Shown here piece after piece: positions 51,709 to 62,617 of a stretch of 64,000 nt of DNA (positions are counted from its first letter, which is position 1; the number at the start of each line of letters is the position of its first letter). The translations under genes and the position numbers were made by a program. The DNA comes from JANNXQ01 sp038238555 (GTDB taxonomy: Bacteria > Verrucomicrobiota > Verrucomicrobiia > Chthoniobacterales > Chthoniobacteraceae). The notes under the pieces were generated by a model, which was given only the letters and a program-made list of their open reading frames with translations, was not told where the DNA came from and searched no databases. The DNA is taken from NCBI GenBank assembly GCA_038238555.1, contig JBBRXP010000007.1:1-64000 (forward strand). Reading direction: 5' to 3'.

Positions 51709-51867
51709 CCCGGAGGGTCGCGCGAAGGGAGTGACAAGCGCAGAGGACAGGTGCCATGGCCCGGGTCTGAGGAAGGCAATTTCGCTTGTCACCTGCACTG
51801 TCACTGCTTCCCTGCCCCGCTCATTTGCGCTTGGCCGCTACCAGTCCCGCCATCACGCTCGCCCCCC

Positions 51868-52506
51868 ATGTCCCCCCTCAATCGTCTGCTCGGTCGTGAC
51901 GACATTTTCTACCGCTTGCTCGAAGCCAGTGGCAACCAGGCGCGGGCCAGCGCGAGCCAGCTCACGCGGCTGCTGCCGGGGATTTCAGCGGGCAGCTCGG
52001 CCGACGTGCTCAATGAAATCGGCGTGAGCCGGCAGAAGCACAAAGTCATCAGCCAGGAGATCACCGAGGCGCTTTGCAAAGTCTTCATGACGCCGCTCGA
52101 GCGCGAGGACATTGAGGCGCTAAGTTCCGCGCTGTACAAAATTTCCAAGAACGTGGAGAAGATCGCCGAGCGGCTCACGATCAGCCCCGCGGGAGTGAAC
52201 GTGGAAACGGTGGGCCGGCAGCTCGATTTGCTGGGACAGGCCGCCGGCATCGTCGCCAAGCTGGTGGCCGAACTCCGCGTGAAGTCGCACGGCGAGGATA
52301 TCAAGGGTGAGTATGAGCGGCTGCAAGCTATCGAGGGCGATGCCGACCGCGTGATGAACGACCTGCTGCGCGTGCTCTACCAAGGCACCGCCGACGCGCG
52401 CGCGGTCGTCTTTTGGAAAGACATCTACGAGCTGCTCGAGAAGGCCATCGATCGCTGCCGCGACGCGGGCTACGTGGTCTTCCACGTGGCGCTGAAAAAT
52501 TCCTGA
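51868..52506 (+). CDS. DUF47/PhoU-like phosphate transport accessory protein
   Basis: A 212-residue helical protein of the DUF47 (TIGR00153/PitA accessory) family. RDDIFYRLLEASGNQARA, HKVISQEITEALCKVFMTPL, EREDIEALSSALYKISKNVE, EGDADRVMNDLLRVLY and VFWKDIYELLEKAIDRCRDA show the ExxxD metal-binding helices. These proteins control low-affinity phosphate uptake by Pit, whose gene follows 12 bp downstream. The start MSPLNRLLG at 51868 aligns with the family's usual beginning. Confidence 0.93.
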   Translation: MSPLNRLLGRDDIFYRLLEASGNQARASASQLTRLLPGISAGSSADVLNEIGVSRQKHKVISQEITEALCKVFMTPLEREDIEALSSALYKISKNVEKIAERLTISPAGVNVETVGRQLDLLGQAAGIVAKLVAELRVKSHGEDIKGEYERLQAIEGDADRVMNDLLRVLYQGTADARAVVFWKDIYELLEKAIDRCRDAGYVVFHVALKNS

Positions 52507-52518
52507 CCCTCCGCCGCC

Positions 52519-53637
52519 GTGACGCTGGTCCTCCTCGTGGTGCTGGTGGCGTTGCTCTTCGAGTTCATCAATGGATTTCACGACACGGCCAACTCCATCG
52601 CCACCGTGGTCTCGACCAAGGTGCTCACGCCGCGGCTGGCCATCCTGCTGGCGGCGATTACAAATCTTTTCGGCGCGCTGTGGGGCACGGCCGTCGCCAA
52701 GACCATCTCCACGGGCTTGGTCGAGAGCGCCTACGTCACCACGGCCGTCATCATCAGCGCGCTCCTCGGCGGCATCGTGTGGAATCTTCTCACGTGGTGG
52801 TTTGGCCTGCCCTCGAGCAGCACGCACGCGATGGTCGGCGGCCTGTGCGGCGCCACGCTCGCTTCGGCCCAGAGCCTGGTGCCCGCCGGCCACAGCATCT
52901 GGACGGCGCTGGTGTGGGTGAAGTCCAAGCCGGGCGCGCCGTGGTTTAAGTACGATGGCATCCTCTGCAAGGTCATCATCCCGATGTTCACTTCGCCAGT
53001 GCTCGGCTTCCTCTTCGGCATGGCGCTCATGACGCTGCTTTATCTCCTCGTGCAAAGGTGGCGGCCCATCGTGGTGAGCCACGTCTTTGGCAAGCTTCAA
53101 CTTCTTAGCGCAGCCTATATGGGCTTCAGCCACGGCAGCAACGACGCGCAAAAAACCATGGGCATCATCGCCCTCGCTCTCGCCGCCGCGACCGCATCCG
53201 GCGCGCTCGATGGCCTCCCCGGCTTCCTCCACTTTCTCCGCATCCCGTCGCTCGGCGCGCAGAGCGATCGCATCCCCGTGTGGATCAAAGTGGCCTGCGC
53301 TCTCACGATGGCAGCGGGCACGGCCGGCGGCGGGCGGCGGATCATCAAGACCATGGGCCACAAAATGGTGAAGCTGCAGCCCATCCACGGCTTTGCGGCC
53401 GAGACTTCGGCGGCCACCGTGCTCATGGCCGCGCAGGCGCTCGGGATGCCGGTCTCCACCACGCACGCCATCAGCACCAGCATCATGGGCGTGGGCTGCG
53501 CGCGGCGCTTTTCCTCGCTCAATCTGCCCGTGGTCCATCGCATCCTGTGGGCGTGGGTGCTCACGCTGCCGATGACGGCCAGCATCGGCTACTGCGTCAT
53601 GCGGTGCTGGGTGAATTTCGGCTGGCCGGTGAAATAG
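52519..53637 (+). CDS. pit: Low-affinity inorganic phosphate transporter (Pit family)
   Basis: A 372-residue PiT-type inner-membrane symporter for phosphate (H+ or Na+ coupled). Two PF01384 halves each contain a GxND-like signature: FEFINGFHDTANSIATVVST in the first and GFSHGSNDAQKTMGIIAL in the second. GLPSSSTHAMVGGLCGAT and GMPVSTTHAISTSIMGVG are the twin STTHA loops. About ten membrane helices are seen. It uses a GTG start and is co-transcribed with the DUF47 gene. Confidence 0.96.
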   Translation: MTLVLLVVLVALLFEFINGFHDTANSIATVVSTKVLTPRLAILLAAITNLFGALWGTAVAKTISTGLVESAYVTTAVIISALLGGIVWNLLTWWFGLPSSSTHAMVGGLCGATLASAQSLVPAGHSIWTALVWVKSKPGAPWFKYDGILCKVIIPMFTSPVLGFLFGMALMTLLYLLVQRWRPIVVSHVFGKLQLLSAAYMGFSHGSNDAQKTMGIIALALAAATASGALDGLPGFLHFLRIPSLGAQSDRIPVWIKVACALTMAAGTAGGGRRIIKTMGHKMVKLQPIHGFAAETSAATVLMAAQALGMPVSTTHAISTSIMGVGCARRFSSLNLPVVHRILWAWVLTLPMTASIGYCVMRCWVNFGWPVK

Positions 53638-53659
53638 GGCGGCCGAAACTCCTTACCTG

Positions 53660-55156
53660 TTACTGCCCCTGCCGCTTTTTTAATGCAGCGAGCAGAGCCA
53701 TCAGGCGCTCGGTAATTTTGTCGGCCGCGGTCACTTCGAGGTAGCTGCTGCGCGCGCGCCAGGTTTCGTAGCCGCCGAGCTTGTGATGAGCGGCCGTCGG
53801 CAGGTAGCCATTGTAGCCGTTGGCCAGCGAGATGGTGAAGTGCTGGGCAAATGGGCTGCGTTCTTTCACGTCGAGCCCGATCTCGACGAAGACCTCGCAC
53901 GGAATCGCCGCGATGCTCAGCGTGCCGATGCGGTGCACCTGAAGCTTCACCCGCACGCTCTCGGGATACGCATCGAGCAGCGTGGTCTCGCGAGCGTAGA
54001 TGGCATCGAGACCGGCGAACTGACCGTCCTTGTCTTTGGGCGCCGTGGCGAGGATGGCCTTCGCGTTTTCCACTTCGTCCTTCGCGGGTTTGCGGACCTT
54101 TAGCTGGATGTCTTCCTCGGCGCTATCGAGCGTGACGCGCGGTTTGAATTCGAGCCGATCATAGGCCCGCATCGCGGCGTCGGCCACGCTGGCTGCGACC
54201 GTCTGGATCTGCTCGCCCGGCGCACGGCGCGGCGGAGCGGCGGCGGAAAAGTTGACGTTGTTGATGTTGCCGCTCGTGCCGTTGGACATGCTGGCGACGA
54301 AGGGCAGCTTGCCGTGGTAACGCGCGTCGGCACCGTGAAGGCGCGCGGTCATCGCGTCGGCAAACGCCGCGTAGTAATCGGCCGAGATGGGCGGAAGTCC
54401 GCCGACGTAGTGCAAGCTGTAATTGGCGAGCAATCCGAGCGGACGGTGATCGGCTGCGCCGCGCGCGACCAAGATGAAAACGTCGGGATCGACCGGCCCG
54501 GCGGGCTTGGTCACTTTCGGGCTCTGATAGCCGGGGTTCATCTTCGCGCGCTCTGATGGCGCGCCGAATGGATTGGGAAAGCTCTCTCCGTCTTTGACAA
54601 GCCAGCGGCGATTGAAGACCTGCGTGGGGTCGCTACCTTTGCCCCACGCGATCTCGGCGGGCTCGAGATTTTCGTGCGCCGCGATGAGCCCCTGCGCGAT
54701 GCCCGCCGGCACGCCGGCCACATAGTCCGGATCGGGGTCGCTCTGAAACACACTGGCAAGCGTGGCCGCCGAATGCGTGTGCGTGGCCGAGATGAGCATG
54801 TGCGCGGCAGGGACGCCGGTCTTGCTCGATGCGATGCGCTTGGCCTCTTCACAGATATCGCGCGGAATCATGCACGCATCGACCACGCAGAAGATGAGCT
54901 CCTTGTTTCCATCGCTGAGCGCCAGGCAGCGCGCGTGCATCGGGTCGTGAATGGAGGCGGCAAAGTTTCCGCGCATGCTGCCATTGACGGGCGAGGGAAA
55001 TTTCGTGGGCGAAATATCCTGCGCGAATGCGCCGGCGCGGAAGGTCTCGGCGCGCGTGGTGGCGGGAAGGGCGATCGCTGCCAAGGCGACGATGGCGACG
55101 AAGGAATGACGAATGACGAATGACGAATGACGAAGTTCTCTGTTCACAGGATGCAT
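53660..55156 (-). CDS. Secreted neutral/alkaline ceramidase-like protein
   Basis: A 498-residue exported protein (signal FVAIVALAAIALPATTRA). The mature sequence shows RAGAFAQDISPTKFPSPVNG, LIFCVVDACMIPRDICEEAK, MLISATHTHSAATLASV (His pair of the zinc site), LANYSLHYVGG and FVASMSNGTSGNINNVNF, resembling the N-terminal domain of neutral/alkaline ceramidases (PF04734). Many Verrucomicrobia and Planctomycetes members have no tested substrate. The N-terminal codons of the longer starts overlap heptamer arrays (55104-55131, 55169-55196), so 55156 or a later start is uncertain. Confidence 0.75.
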   Translation of the reverse strand: MHPVNRELRHSSFVIRHSFVAIVALAAIALPATTRAETFRAGAFAQDISPTKFPSPVNGSMRGNFAASIHDPMHARCLALSDGNKELIFCVVDACMIPRDICEEAKRIASSKTGVPAAHMLISATHTHSAATLASVFQSDPDPDYVAGVPAGIAQGLIAAHENLEPAEIAWGKGSDPTQVFNRRWLVKDGESFPNPFGAPSERAKMNPGYQSPKVTKPAGPVDPDVFILVARGAADHRPLGLLANYSLHYVGGLPPISADYYAAFADAMTARLHGADARYHGKLPFVASMSNGTSGNINNVNFSAAAPPRRAPGEQIQTVAASVADAAMRAYDRLEFKPRVTLDSAEEDIQLKVRKPAKDEVENAKAILATAPKDKDGQFAGLDAIYARETTLLDAYPESVRVKLQVHRIGTLSIAAIPCEVFVEIGLDVKERSPFAQHFTISLANGYNGYLPTAAHHKLGGYETWRARSSYLEVTAADKITERLMALLAALKKRQGQ

Positions 55157-55196
55157 TGCGTTCGAGGAATCATTCGTCATTCGTCATTCGTCATTC
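55104..55196. repeat. Paired heptamer arrays (GAATGAC / GTCATTC type)
   Basis: Left 55104-55131: GAATGAC four times exactly. Right 55169-55196: ATCATTC, GTCATTC, GTCATTC, GTCATTC. The arms are reverse complements with a 37-nt loop, located at the 5' end of the ceramidase-like gene. Confidence 0.9.
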
Positions 55197-56633
<1,437 letters not shown>

Positions 56634-56790
56634 GCGAAGCGAAGCGGAGTGTAACGAAACTCTTGGCGACAACCAACGGAGAAGCTGGGCCTTGGCGACA
56701 ATCACACCATGCAATGCGCGAACCGCGATTCCGCTTTATTCCCGGAAGAGTTCCACCGCCCCCGACACCTCCGCGATGAATGCGATTTGG

Positions 56791-56898
56791 CTACGCTTGC
56801 CGTCCGCCCCACTGCTCTCGAATCCACGCCGGATCGCGCCGCCGATCGAACACGGCGTAAACGTGAACGACGTTCTGCTCCAAGCAGAACCCGCGCGC
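56791..56898 (-). pseudogene. Possible ParE toxin C-terminal scrap
   Basis: A 35-codon frame between two stops reads EQNVVHVYAVFDRRRDPAWI and REQWGGRQA, like the last strand and tail of ParE toxins (VYAVLDCRRDPAWIRERL). Nothing else of the gene is present. The rest of the spacer 56634-56983 contains nothing I recognise. Confidence 0.3.
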
Positions 56899-56983
56899 TC
56901 ACGATCGCGCACGGTGTCCGATCCGAAAGCCCACCTGCCGGGTTTCGCAGCTACAGTAGATACTCGGAATCCACATTCAATCT

Positions 56984-59458
56984 TCATTCCCGCGTAATGA
57001 AGTTGTCGGTGTTGAAAAGCGTGCGCGCCACGCAGACCATCGCGGCGCACACTTCCGGCGCGGCTCCCGACTCGGCCACGTCGGCGGAGACCACTGCGGC
57101 AATGGCGGTGGCGTCCAAGGTGCGCAACTGGCGCTCGTAGTACTCGCGGAGGACGGCGAGTTCTTTCGCCGAGGGCTCGCGCGAGAGGCAGAGCGCAAAG
57201 GCGCGCCGGAGCCGCGCGTCTTCGTCCGGAGCTTCGCGCAGCACGCGCGCGGCGAGACCTTGCGCGAGCTCTACAAAGGCCGGGTCGTTGGCGACGGTGA
57301 GCGCTTGGAGCGGAGTGTTCGAGCGCGCGCGGCGGGTGCACACTGTCTGGAAATCCGGCGCGTCGAATGTGCCGAAAAGCGGATAGGGCGCGCTGCGGTA
57401 GAACTTCGTGTAGAGCGCGCGCCGGTAACGATTGGCGCCCGTGTCGGGCGTCCACTTCTTGTCGTTCTGGGTGAAGGAATACACGCCCTCGGGCTGCGGC
57501 GGGCGCACGCTCGGGCCGCCGATCGCCTCATCGAGCACGCCGCTCGCGGAGAGCGCGGCGTCGCGCACGATCTCGGCCTCGACACGCACCCGCTCCTGCC
57601 GCGCGAGCAGGAGATTGCGCGGATCCTTTTCCAGCAAATCCGGCCGCGCCCGCGAGGACTGGCAATACGTGGCGCTCGTAACGATGAGCTTATGCATCGC
57701 TTTCATGGACCAGCCGCGGCGCATGAATTCGCGTCCGAGCCAGTCGAGCAGTTCTGGATGCGTGGGACCGGATCCTTGCGTGCCGAAGTCTTCATCCGTC
57801 TCGACGATGCCGCGGCCAAAGTAGCGCATCCACACGCGATTCATCGTCACGCGCGGCATGAGCGGATTCTCCGGCGACACGAGCCACCGCGCGAGGTCGA
57901 GGCGGGTGTGGAATGCGGAGAGCGGTGTGGGGAAAGCGGCGCTCACCGCGCTCAGCACCCCGGGCTGCAGCGGGCCGAGCTTTTCATCGGGCCGCAGAAA
58001 ATCACCGCGCTGAAAGAGGAAGGTCGGGCGCGGCTTGGCCACGTCCTGCATCACCATGAGATCCACCACATCGCCGCTGGGGTCGGCGCGCTTCTTGTCT
58101 TTCTTCGCCTTCGGCACTGCGCGGGCAAAGGCTTCGTCGGCGGCTTTTTTTTCGGCGTCGTTGCGCAGCGAGGGCGCGATCTTCAAGGCCAGAAACAGAA
58201 TGTCCGGCCCGGCTTCGGAACCCGGAGCCGCTTCGAGCCGCGCAAGCTCCCCGCGCTCCCACTCCTCCTGGGTCACGCGGTGCTTTGGATTCCTGGCGCC
58301 GTCCACTTCCGCCGAAGTGGCCGCCACAGGGTGGCCGAAGATTTCGCCGCGCGCGATCTCGACGGTCGCACCGCGGCTGTTCACATCCTCGCCTTGATTG
58401 AAGAAGGCAAACATCTCGTAGAACTCGCGCTGCGCGATGGGATCGAACTTGTGCGAGTGGCACTGCGCGCAGCCGACGGTGAGCCCGAGCCACACGGCGC
58501 CGGTGGTGTTCACGCGGTCGATCGCCGACTCGACTCGGAACTGCTCGGGCTTCGTCCCGCCTTCCTCGTTGATGAGTGTGTTGCGATGAAACGCGGTGGC
58601 GACGAGCTGGCTCTTGGTCGGCTCTGGCAGAAGATCGCCGGCCAGTTGCTCGATGGTGAACCGGTCGAAAGGCAGGTCGTCGTTGAGTGCGCGGATGACC
58701 CAATCGCGATACGGCCACATCGCGCGTTCGGTATCGACGGTATATCCATTGGAGTCTGCGTAACGCGCCTGATCGAGCCAATGCCGGCCCCAGCGCTCGC
58801 CGTAGTGCGGGCTGGCGAGCAGGCGGTCGGCGAGCTGGTCGATTGCCAAATGCCGATTGCCGATTGCCAACTGAACGAAGTCGCGCGTCTCCTCGGGAGT
58901 CGGCAGCAGGCCGAGCAGATCGAGATACATCCGGCGGCACAACGTCGCGGGATCGGCCTCTGGAGAGGGTTTGAGGCCCTCGCGCTCGAGACGGGCGAGG
59001 ATGAAGCGGTCGATCGGATTCTTCGGCCATGCCCCATCTTTCACCGCGAACGGCGCTTCCTCGCGCAGCGGGAGGAAGGCCCAGTGGCCCTCGTATTCCG
59101 CCCCCTGTTCGATCCAGCGGCGCAGCGTGGCGATCTGCTGCGCGGTGAGTGGCGGCTTCTTCGACTTGGGCGGCGGCATCGCTTCATCCTTGTCGTGCGA
59201 GAGAATGCGCGTGAGCAGCTCGCTCTCGTCGGGCTTTCCGGGAACGATCGCCTTTACGCCGTCGCGGTCGGCGAGAGCGCTCTCGCGCACATCGAGCCGC
59301 AAGTCCGCCTCGCGCTTTTTCTCATCCGGCCCGTGGCAAAAAAAACAATTGCCCGAAAGGATCGGTCGCACGTCGCGGTTGAACTGCACCTTCTCCGCAG
59401 CCTCCACGCGGAGTACGAAGGTGAGCAGAAGGAAGGCGACGGAAATGGCCTGTGACAT
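56984..59458 (-). CDS. PSCyt1/DUF1549/DUF1553 cytochrome-type protein
   Basis: An 824-residue exported protein (signal SQAISVAFLLLTFVLRVEA). NRDVRPILSGNCFFCHGPDE is a c-type heme motif in the planctomycete cytochrome domain; the DUF1549 region has DRFILARLEREGLKPSPEAD, HYGERWGRHWLDQARYADSN and a second CxxCH (VGCAQCHSHKFDPI); the C-terminal DUF1553 has TRLDLARWLVSPENPLMPRV, NRVWMRYFGRGIVET and NTPLQALTVANDPAFVELA. It is usually encoded together with DUF1501, as here, and is suspected in periplasmic redox or polysaccharide metabolism. ATG at 59488 is a longer alternative. Confidence 0.95.
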   Translation of the reverse strand: MSQAISVAFLLLTFVLRVEAAEKVQFNRDVRPILSGNCFFCHGPDEKKREADLRLDVRESALADRDGVKAIVPGKPDESELLTRILSHDKDEAMPPPKSKKPPLTAQQIATLRRWIEQGAEYEGHWAFLPLREEAPFAVKDGAWPKNPIDRFILARLEREGLKPSPEADPATLCRRMYLDLLGLLPTPEETRDFVQLAIGNRHLAIDQLADRLLASPHYGERWGRHWLDQARYADSNGYTVDTERAMWPYRDWVIRALNDDLPFDRFTIEQLAGDLLPEPTKSQLVATAFHRNTLINEEGGTKPEQFRVESAIDRVNTTGAVWLGLTVGCAQCHSHKFDPIAQREFYEMFAFFNQGEDVNSRGATVEIARGEIFGHPVAATSAEVDGARNPKHRVTQEEWERGELARLEAAPGSEAGPDILFLALKIAPSLRNDAEKKAADEAFARAVPKAKKDKKRADPSGDVVDLMVMQDVAKPRPTFLFQRGDFLRPDEKLGPLQPGVLSAVSAAFPTPLSAFHTRLDLARWLVSPENPLMPRVTMNRVWMRYFGRGIVETDEDFGTQGSGPTHPELLDWLGREFMRRGWSMKAMHKLIVTSATYCQSSRARPDLLEKDPRNLLLARQERVRVEAEIVRDAALSASGVLDEAIGGPSVRPPQPEGVYSFTQNDKKWTPDTGANRYRRALYTKFYRSAPYPLFGTFDAPDFQTVCTRRARSNTPLQALTVANDPAFVELAQGLAARVLREAPDEDARLRRAFALCLSREPSAKELAVLREYYERQLRTLDATAIAAVVSADVAESGAAPEVCAAMVCVARTLFNTDNFITRE

Positions 59459-59494
59459 GGGGAGCGGGTCGGAGTGGGAGAGTAACACATGAGA

Positions 59495-59515
59495 ACGTCA
59501 ACGCTCAACGCTCAG
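59495..59515. repeat. Short heptamer array (CGCTCAA type)
   Basis: ACGTCAA, CGCTCAA, CGCTCAG, just upstream of the DUF1549/1553 gene. The rest of the spacer up to 59674 shows nothing recognised. Confidence 0.65.
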
Positions 59516-59674
59516 TGACGGAGGTGATCCTTTCGGGAATTGCATTCGACTTTGCAGATAACTCATCAACCGCGCCACGTTCTCGCTGCTCGATTCGCGA
59601 TCCGTATGGAACACACATCCGGCATCCGTCGGCGCTTCGTAAGGCGGCGAAGTTCGACATTTTTGACGAACCCC

Positions 59675-60004
59675 TCAGACCTGCATGCGCATGATCTCCT
59701 GGTAGCCTTCCACGAGTTTGTTGCGCACTTCGACCATAAGCGAGAAGGCCACGCTCGCTTCCTGCATCGCGATCATTGCCTGGTGCAGGTTGTTGGTTTC
59801 GCCGGTGAAAAGTTTTGTCTTCTCGGTGTCGGCGGCCTTCATCGTGCCATCGACTTCGGAGATTGCGCGCTCGAGAAAATTGTCGAAGGCCGGCTTGCCC
59901 GCGCCGGCCGGGGATTGAGCGCCAGCGGGCGTTGCCAGCTTGGTCGCGTCGAAGAGCGCTTGCAGTTCGCGCGTTTGGGGAATGGGGAGGGATCCGATTT
60001 GCAT
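59675..60004 (-). CDS. fliE: Flagellar hook-basal body protein FliE
   Basis: A 109-residue FliE, the adaptor between the MS ring and the rod. The C-terminal signature GETNNLHQAMIAMQEASVAF, SLMVEVRNKLVEGYQEIMRM is diagnostic. It is the last gene of flgB-flgC-fliE, 10 bp after the flgC stop. The usual next genes (fliF, fliG) are not present; a DUF1549/1553 gene follows. Confidence 0.95.
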   Translation of the reverse strand: MQIGSLPIPQTRELQALFDATKLATPAGAQSPAGAGKPAFDNFLERAISEVDGTMKAADTEKTKLFTGETNNLHQAMIAMQEASVAFSLMVEVRNKLVEGYQEIMRMQV

Positions 60005-60014
60005 GAGAGAATAA

Positions 60015-60410
60015 TCAGCGGCCGATCGCGAGCGCCTTGGCCGCCATCTGCCGGGCGTTGCGCGCGACGGAGAGATTGGCCTCGTAAGCGCGCGAGGCGG
60101 AGAGCAGATCGACCATCTCCATCGCGAGCCGCACATTCGGCATTTGCACCATCCCGTCCTTGTCGGCGTGCGGATGCTGCGGGTTGTAAACCAGTTCGCC
60201 GGCCGTGAAATCGTTGCCGATCTCCGCGACGCGCACGCCCGACTCGGGACCGAGCAGCGACTCAAAGGTCACGACTTTGCGCTGGTATGCCTTCCCGTCG
60301 GTATCGCGCGTGGTGTGGGCGTTGGCGATGTTTTGCGCGACCACGTCCATGCGAATCTTCTCCGCATTGAGCGCGCTGGCGGTGGCGTGGATGCCGGAGA
60401 GGAAGTCCAT
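60015..60410 (-). CDS. flgC: Flagellar proximal rod protein FlgC
   Basis: A 131-residue FlgC. The N-terminal rod motif GIHATASALNAEKIRMDVVA, QNIANAHTT and the C-terminal MVDLLSASRAYEANLSVARN are the conserved coiled-coil segments of axial proteins. Normal length. It is exported by the flagellar type III apparatus and polymerises above FlgB. Confidence 0.96.
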   Translation of the reverse strand: MDFLSGIHATASALNAEKIRMDVVAQNIANAHTTRDTDGKAYQRKVVTFESLLGPESGVRVAEIGNDFTAGELVYNPQHPHADKDGMVQMPNVRLAMEMVDLLSASRAYEANLSVARNARQMAAKALAIGR

Positions 60411-60415
60411 GCGGG

Positions 60416-60793
60416 TCAGGTGTTGCGGCCTGTGATGGCAAGGCGGAGTTGCTTGATGGAGCCGCTCACAAACTCCGTGAGAGTGTCGTATTCCGTGGCG
60501 TTCTTGCCGAGCGCGAGGAGCTCGCGGTCGAGTTCCACGTTGTTACCATCCTCGCGCACGCTCGAGCGCGTCGCATCCTCGACGAGCTGCGGCGCGGGCG
60601 CGCTTTTCAACTCGCCGGCTCGAAGGCGCCCGGCAAATTCCTGCGCGAAAGTTTTCGGCAAATCGACGCGCTTGTAACCAGGGGTCTCGAGGTTCGCGAT
60701 ATTCGTTGCGAGTGCTTCGTGGCGCAGGGTTGCGGCATCGAGGAGCTGCCTGGTGGCCTGATAGTTCGTGCTGGAAAATAACTGCTCGATCAT
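60416..60793 (-). CDS. flgB: Flagellar proximal rod protein FlgB
   Basis: A 125-residue FlgB: ATLRHEALATNIANLETPGY with KRVDLPKTF, and NNVELDRELLALGKNATEYD are the family blocks. First gene of the flgB-flgC-fliE unit, 5 bp upstream of flgC. Confidence 0.96.
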   Translation of the reverse strand: MIEQLFSSTNYQATRQLLDAATLRHEALATNIANLETPGYKRVDLPKTFAQEFAGRLRAGELKSAPAPQLVEDATRSSVREDGNNVELDRELLALGKNATEYDTLTEFVSGSIKQLRLAITGRNT

Positions 60794-60889
60794 GGGCGAC
60801 TCCCTTAGCAGCGGATATGCCACGGGCTGGGAAGGCGCTTGAATGCAGGCCTTGCGAGCTGCCGGCAAGATGCTCCCGGCAAGGGTTGC

Positions 60890-60957
60890 CGCGCGTCCCC
60901 CGCTCCGCGCGGCGAGGGCGCCGCGGGCACCTCCTGCGACGAGGGCGTCGCAGCTAC
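60890..60957. repeat. REP-like palindromic region, copy 3
   Basis: A GC-rich stretch ending in GGGCGTCGCAGCTAC (60943-60957), the exact reverse complement of the core at 31262-31276. Preceding GGCGAGGGCGCCGCGGGCAC and CCTGCGACGAGG resemble the interior of the 31-kb copy. It overlaps the end of the small gene at 60954. Confidence 0.7.
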
Positions 60958-61304
60958 GACGAGGTCGCCAACTTGCGCGCGAGCTCGGCGGTCTCGGGGC
61001 TCACGGCGATGGCGCGCGGGTCGCGGCCTGGCTCGTGCGCGATAACCGTCCCATCTTGCGCGACCTGGATGGCTACGGGTTTGGCGGGATCGGCCGCGTC
61101 GAGGATCGAGTGGATCTCGGGCGCGTCGAGCAATCGCGCGCGCAAGCTCGCGGTCGCTGATGGCGAAGAGGCGGCCACTTTATCCAACACCTCATGAAAT
61201 TCCGCCGCGCTGGGAGCCGGCTTGTGCGAAGCAGCGGCGGCGGACCATCGTTCAAGAAGATTGCTGGCCGTGGAAGCGATGGCAGTGACGAGGAGCGGAT
61301 ACAT
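60954..61304 (-). CDS. Hypothetical protein upstream of flgB
   Basis: A 116-residue protein with a hydrophobic start (MYPLLVTAIASTASNLLERW) and a helical, Ala-rich remainder (AAEFHEVLDKVAASSPSATA, VAQDGTVIAHEPGRD, SPETAELARKLATSS). I do not recognise it. It is on the same strand as flgB-flgC-fliE but separated by 160 bp of repeat, so a link to the flagellum is only positional. Confidence 0.5.
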   Translation of the reverse strand: MYPLLVTAIASTASNLLERWSAAAASHKPAPSAAEFHEVLDKVAASSPSATASLRARLLDAPEIHSILDAADPAKPVAIQVAQDGTVIAHEPGRDPRAIAVSPETAELARKLATSS

Positions 61305-61387
61305 GCGCGCAACGCTCAGCAGCACCGATGCCAGCGCAAACCAAGGATGGTGCGCCCCTTCCCGTGTGCGGCAATATCCGCCGCTTG

Positions 61388-62617
61388 ATGAATCCACGTC
61401 GCAACGCAACGCAACTGGCCGCCTCCGCCTGGATGGTCGTGGCTCTGCTCTGGCCCGTCGCGTTGCTCAACTACCTCGACCGGCAACTCGTCTCCACGAT
61501 GAAGCGCTCGATCATGGCCGACATTCCTTCCATCGCGACGGAGGAAAATTTCGGGCGGCTCATGGCGGTCTTCATGTGGGTGTATGCGCTCTTGAGTCCG
61601 GTGGGCGGCTATCTCGCGGATCGGTTCAATCGGCGCTGGACGCTCGTCGCGAGCCTCGGCGTGTGGTCGCTCGTCACGTGGCTCACAGGGCGGGTGAAAA
61701 CTTACGACGAGATGTGGTGGGTGCGCGCGGCGATGGGCGTGAGCGAGGCGTGCTACATTCCCGCGGCACTGGCACTCATCGCGGATTTTCATCGCGGGCC
61801 CACGCGGTCTCGCGCCGTGGGCATTCACCAGACGGGCATCTACGCGGGGCTGGCGCTGGGCGGCATCGGTGGCGCGATCGCGGAGAGCCCCGCCGGCTGG
61901 CGCGCGGGCTTCACATGGTTCGGTCTCGCTGGAATTCTCTACGCGGCGGTGCTGCTCTTTGCGCTGCCGGGCGCGCCGCAAGCGAGAGAGGATGAAAAGA
62001 AAAACGCCGTGAGCATCGGCGCGGCGCTGCGTGCGCTGTTCGGCGCCGGCTCGTTCCTCTTGCTCGTGCTCTATTTCACGCTTCCCGCGATGCCGGGTTG
62101 GGTGGTGAAAAATTGGATGCCCTCCGTGCTCGCCGACACTTTCCAACTCGGGCAGGGCAAGGCCGGATTCTCCGCCACGCTCTACGTGACTCTTGCCTCG
62201 CTCGCCGGAGCCTTGCTCGGCGGCGCGCTCGCCGATCGCTGGATGCGCGTGACCACGCGCGGACGCATCTACGCCACCGCGCTCGGCATGACGCTGTGCA
62301 TCCCGGCGCTTTTGGGCGTGGGCTACGCGCCGACACTCGCAGGGGCCATCGCGTTCCTCATTTTATTCGGCATCGGCTGGGGATTTTTCGACGCGAATAA
62401 CATGCCCATCCTCTGCCAGATCGTGCGCCCGGAATATCGCGCCACGGGTTACGGCTTGATGAACATGGTGAGCATCGGCACCGGCGCGTGGGTGACGGTG
62501 AAGATGGGCGCGATGCGCGATCATGGCACGCCACCGACGGTAATCTTCAGCCTGTGCGCGCTCGCCGCGGCGGTGTCGGTCGGGCTCGTGCTGCTCATTC
62601 GTCCGGGGAAAAGTTGA
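61388..62617 (+). CDS. Major facilitator superfamily transporter
   Basis: A 409-residue MFS permease with about twelve membrane helices. The loop 2-3 motif GGYLADRFNRRWTLVASLGV (G-x-x-x-D-R-x-x-R-R) and ALLGGALADRWMRVTTRGR in the second half are typical. VALLNYLDRQLVSTMKRS with the early DRQ resembles the ACS/hexuronate-type subgroup (LNYLDRQxLS), so an organic anion or sugar acid is likely. The start MNPRRNATQ at 61388 precedes the first helix. Confidence 0.9.
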   Translation: MNPRRNATQLAASAWMVVALLWPVALLNYLDRQLVSTMKRSIMADIPSIATEENFGRLMAVFMWVYALLSPVGGYLADRFNRRWTLVASLGVWSLVTWLTGRVKTYDEMWWVRAAMGVSEACYIPAALALIADFHRGPTRSRAVGIHQTGIYAGLALGGIGGAIAESPAGWRAGFTWFGLAGILYAAVLLFALPGAPQAREDEKKNAVSIGAALRALFGAGSFLLLVLYFTLPAMPGWVVKNWMPSVLADTFQLGQGKAGFSATLYVTLASLAGALLGGALADRWMRVTTRGRIYATALGMTLCIPALLGVGYAPTLAGAIAFLILFGIGWGFFDANNMPILCQIVRPEYRATGYGLMNMVSIGTGAWVTVKMGAMRDHGTPPTVIFSLCALAAAVSVGLVLLIRPGKS

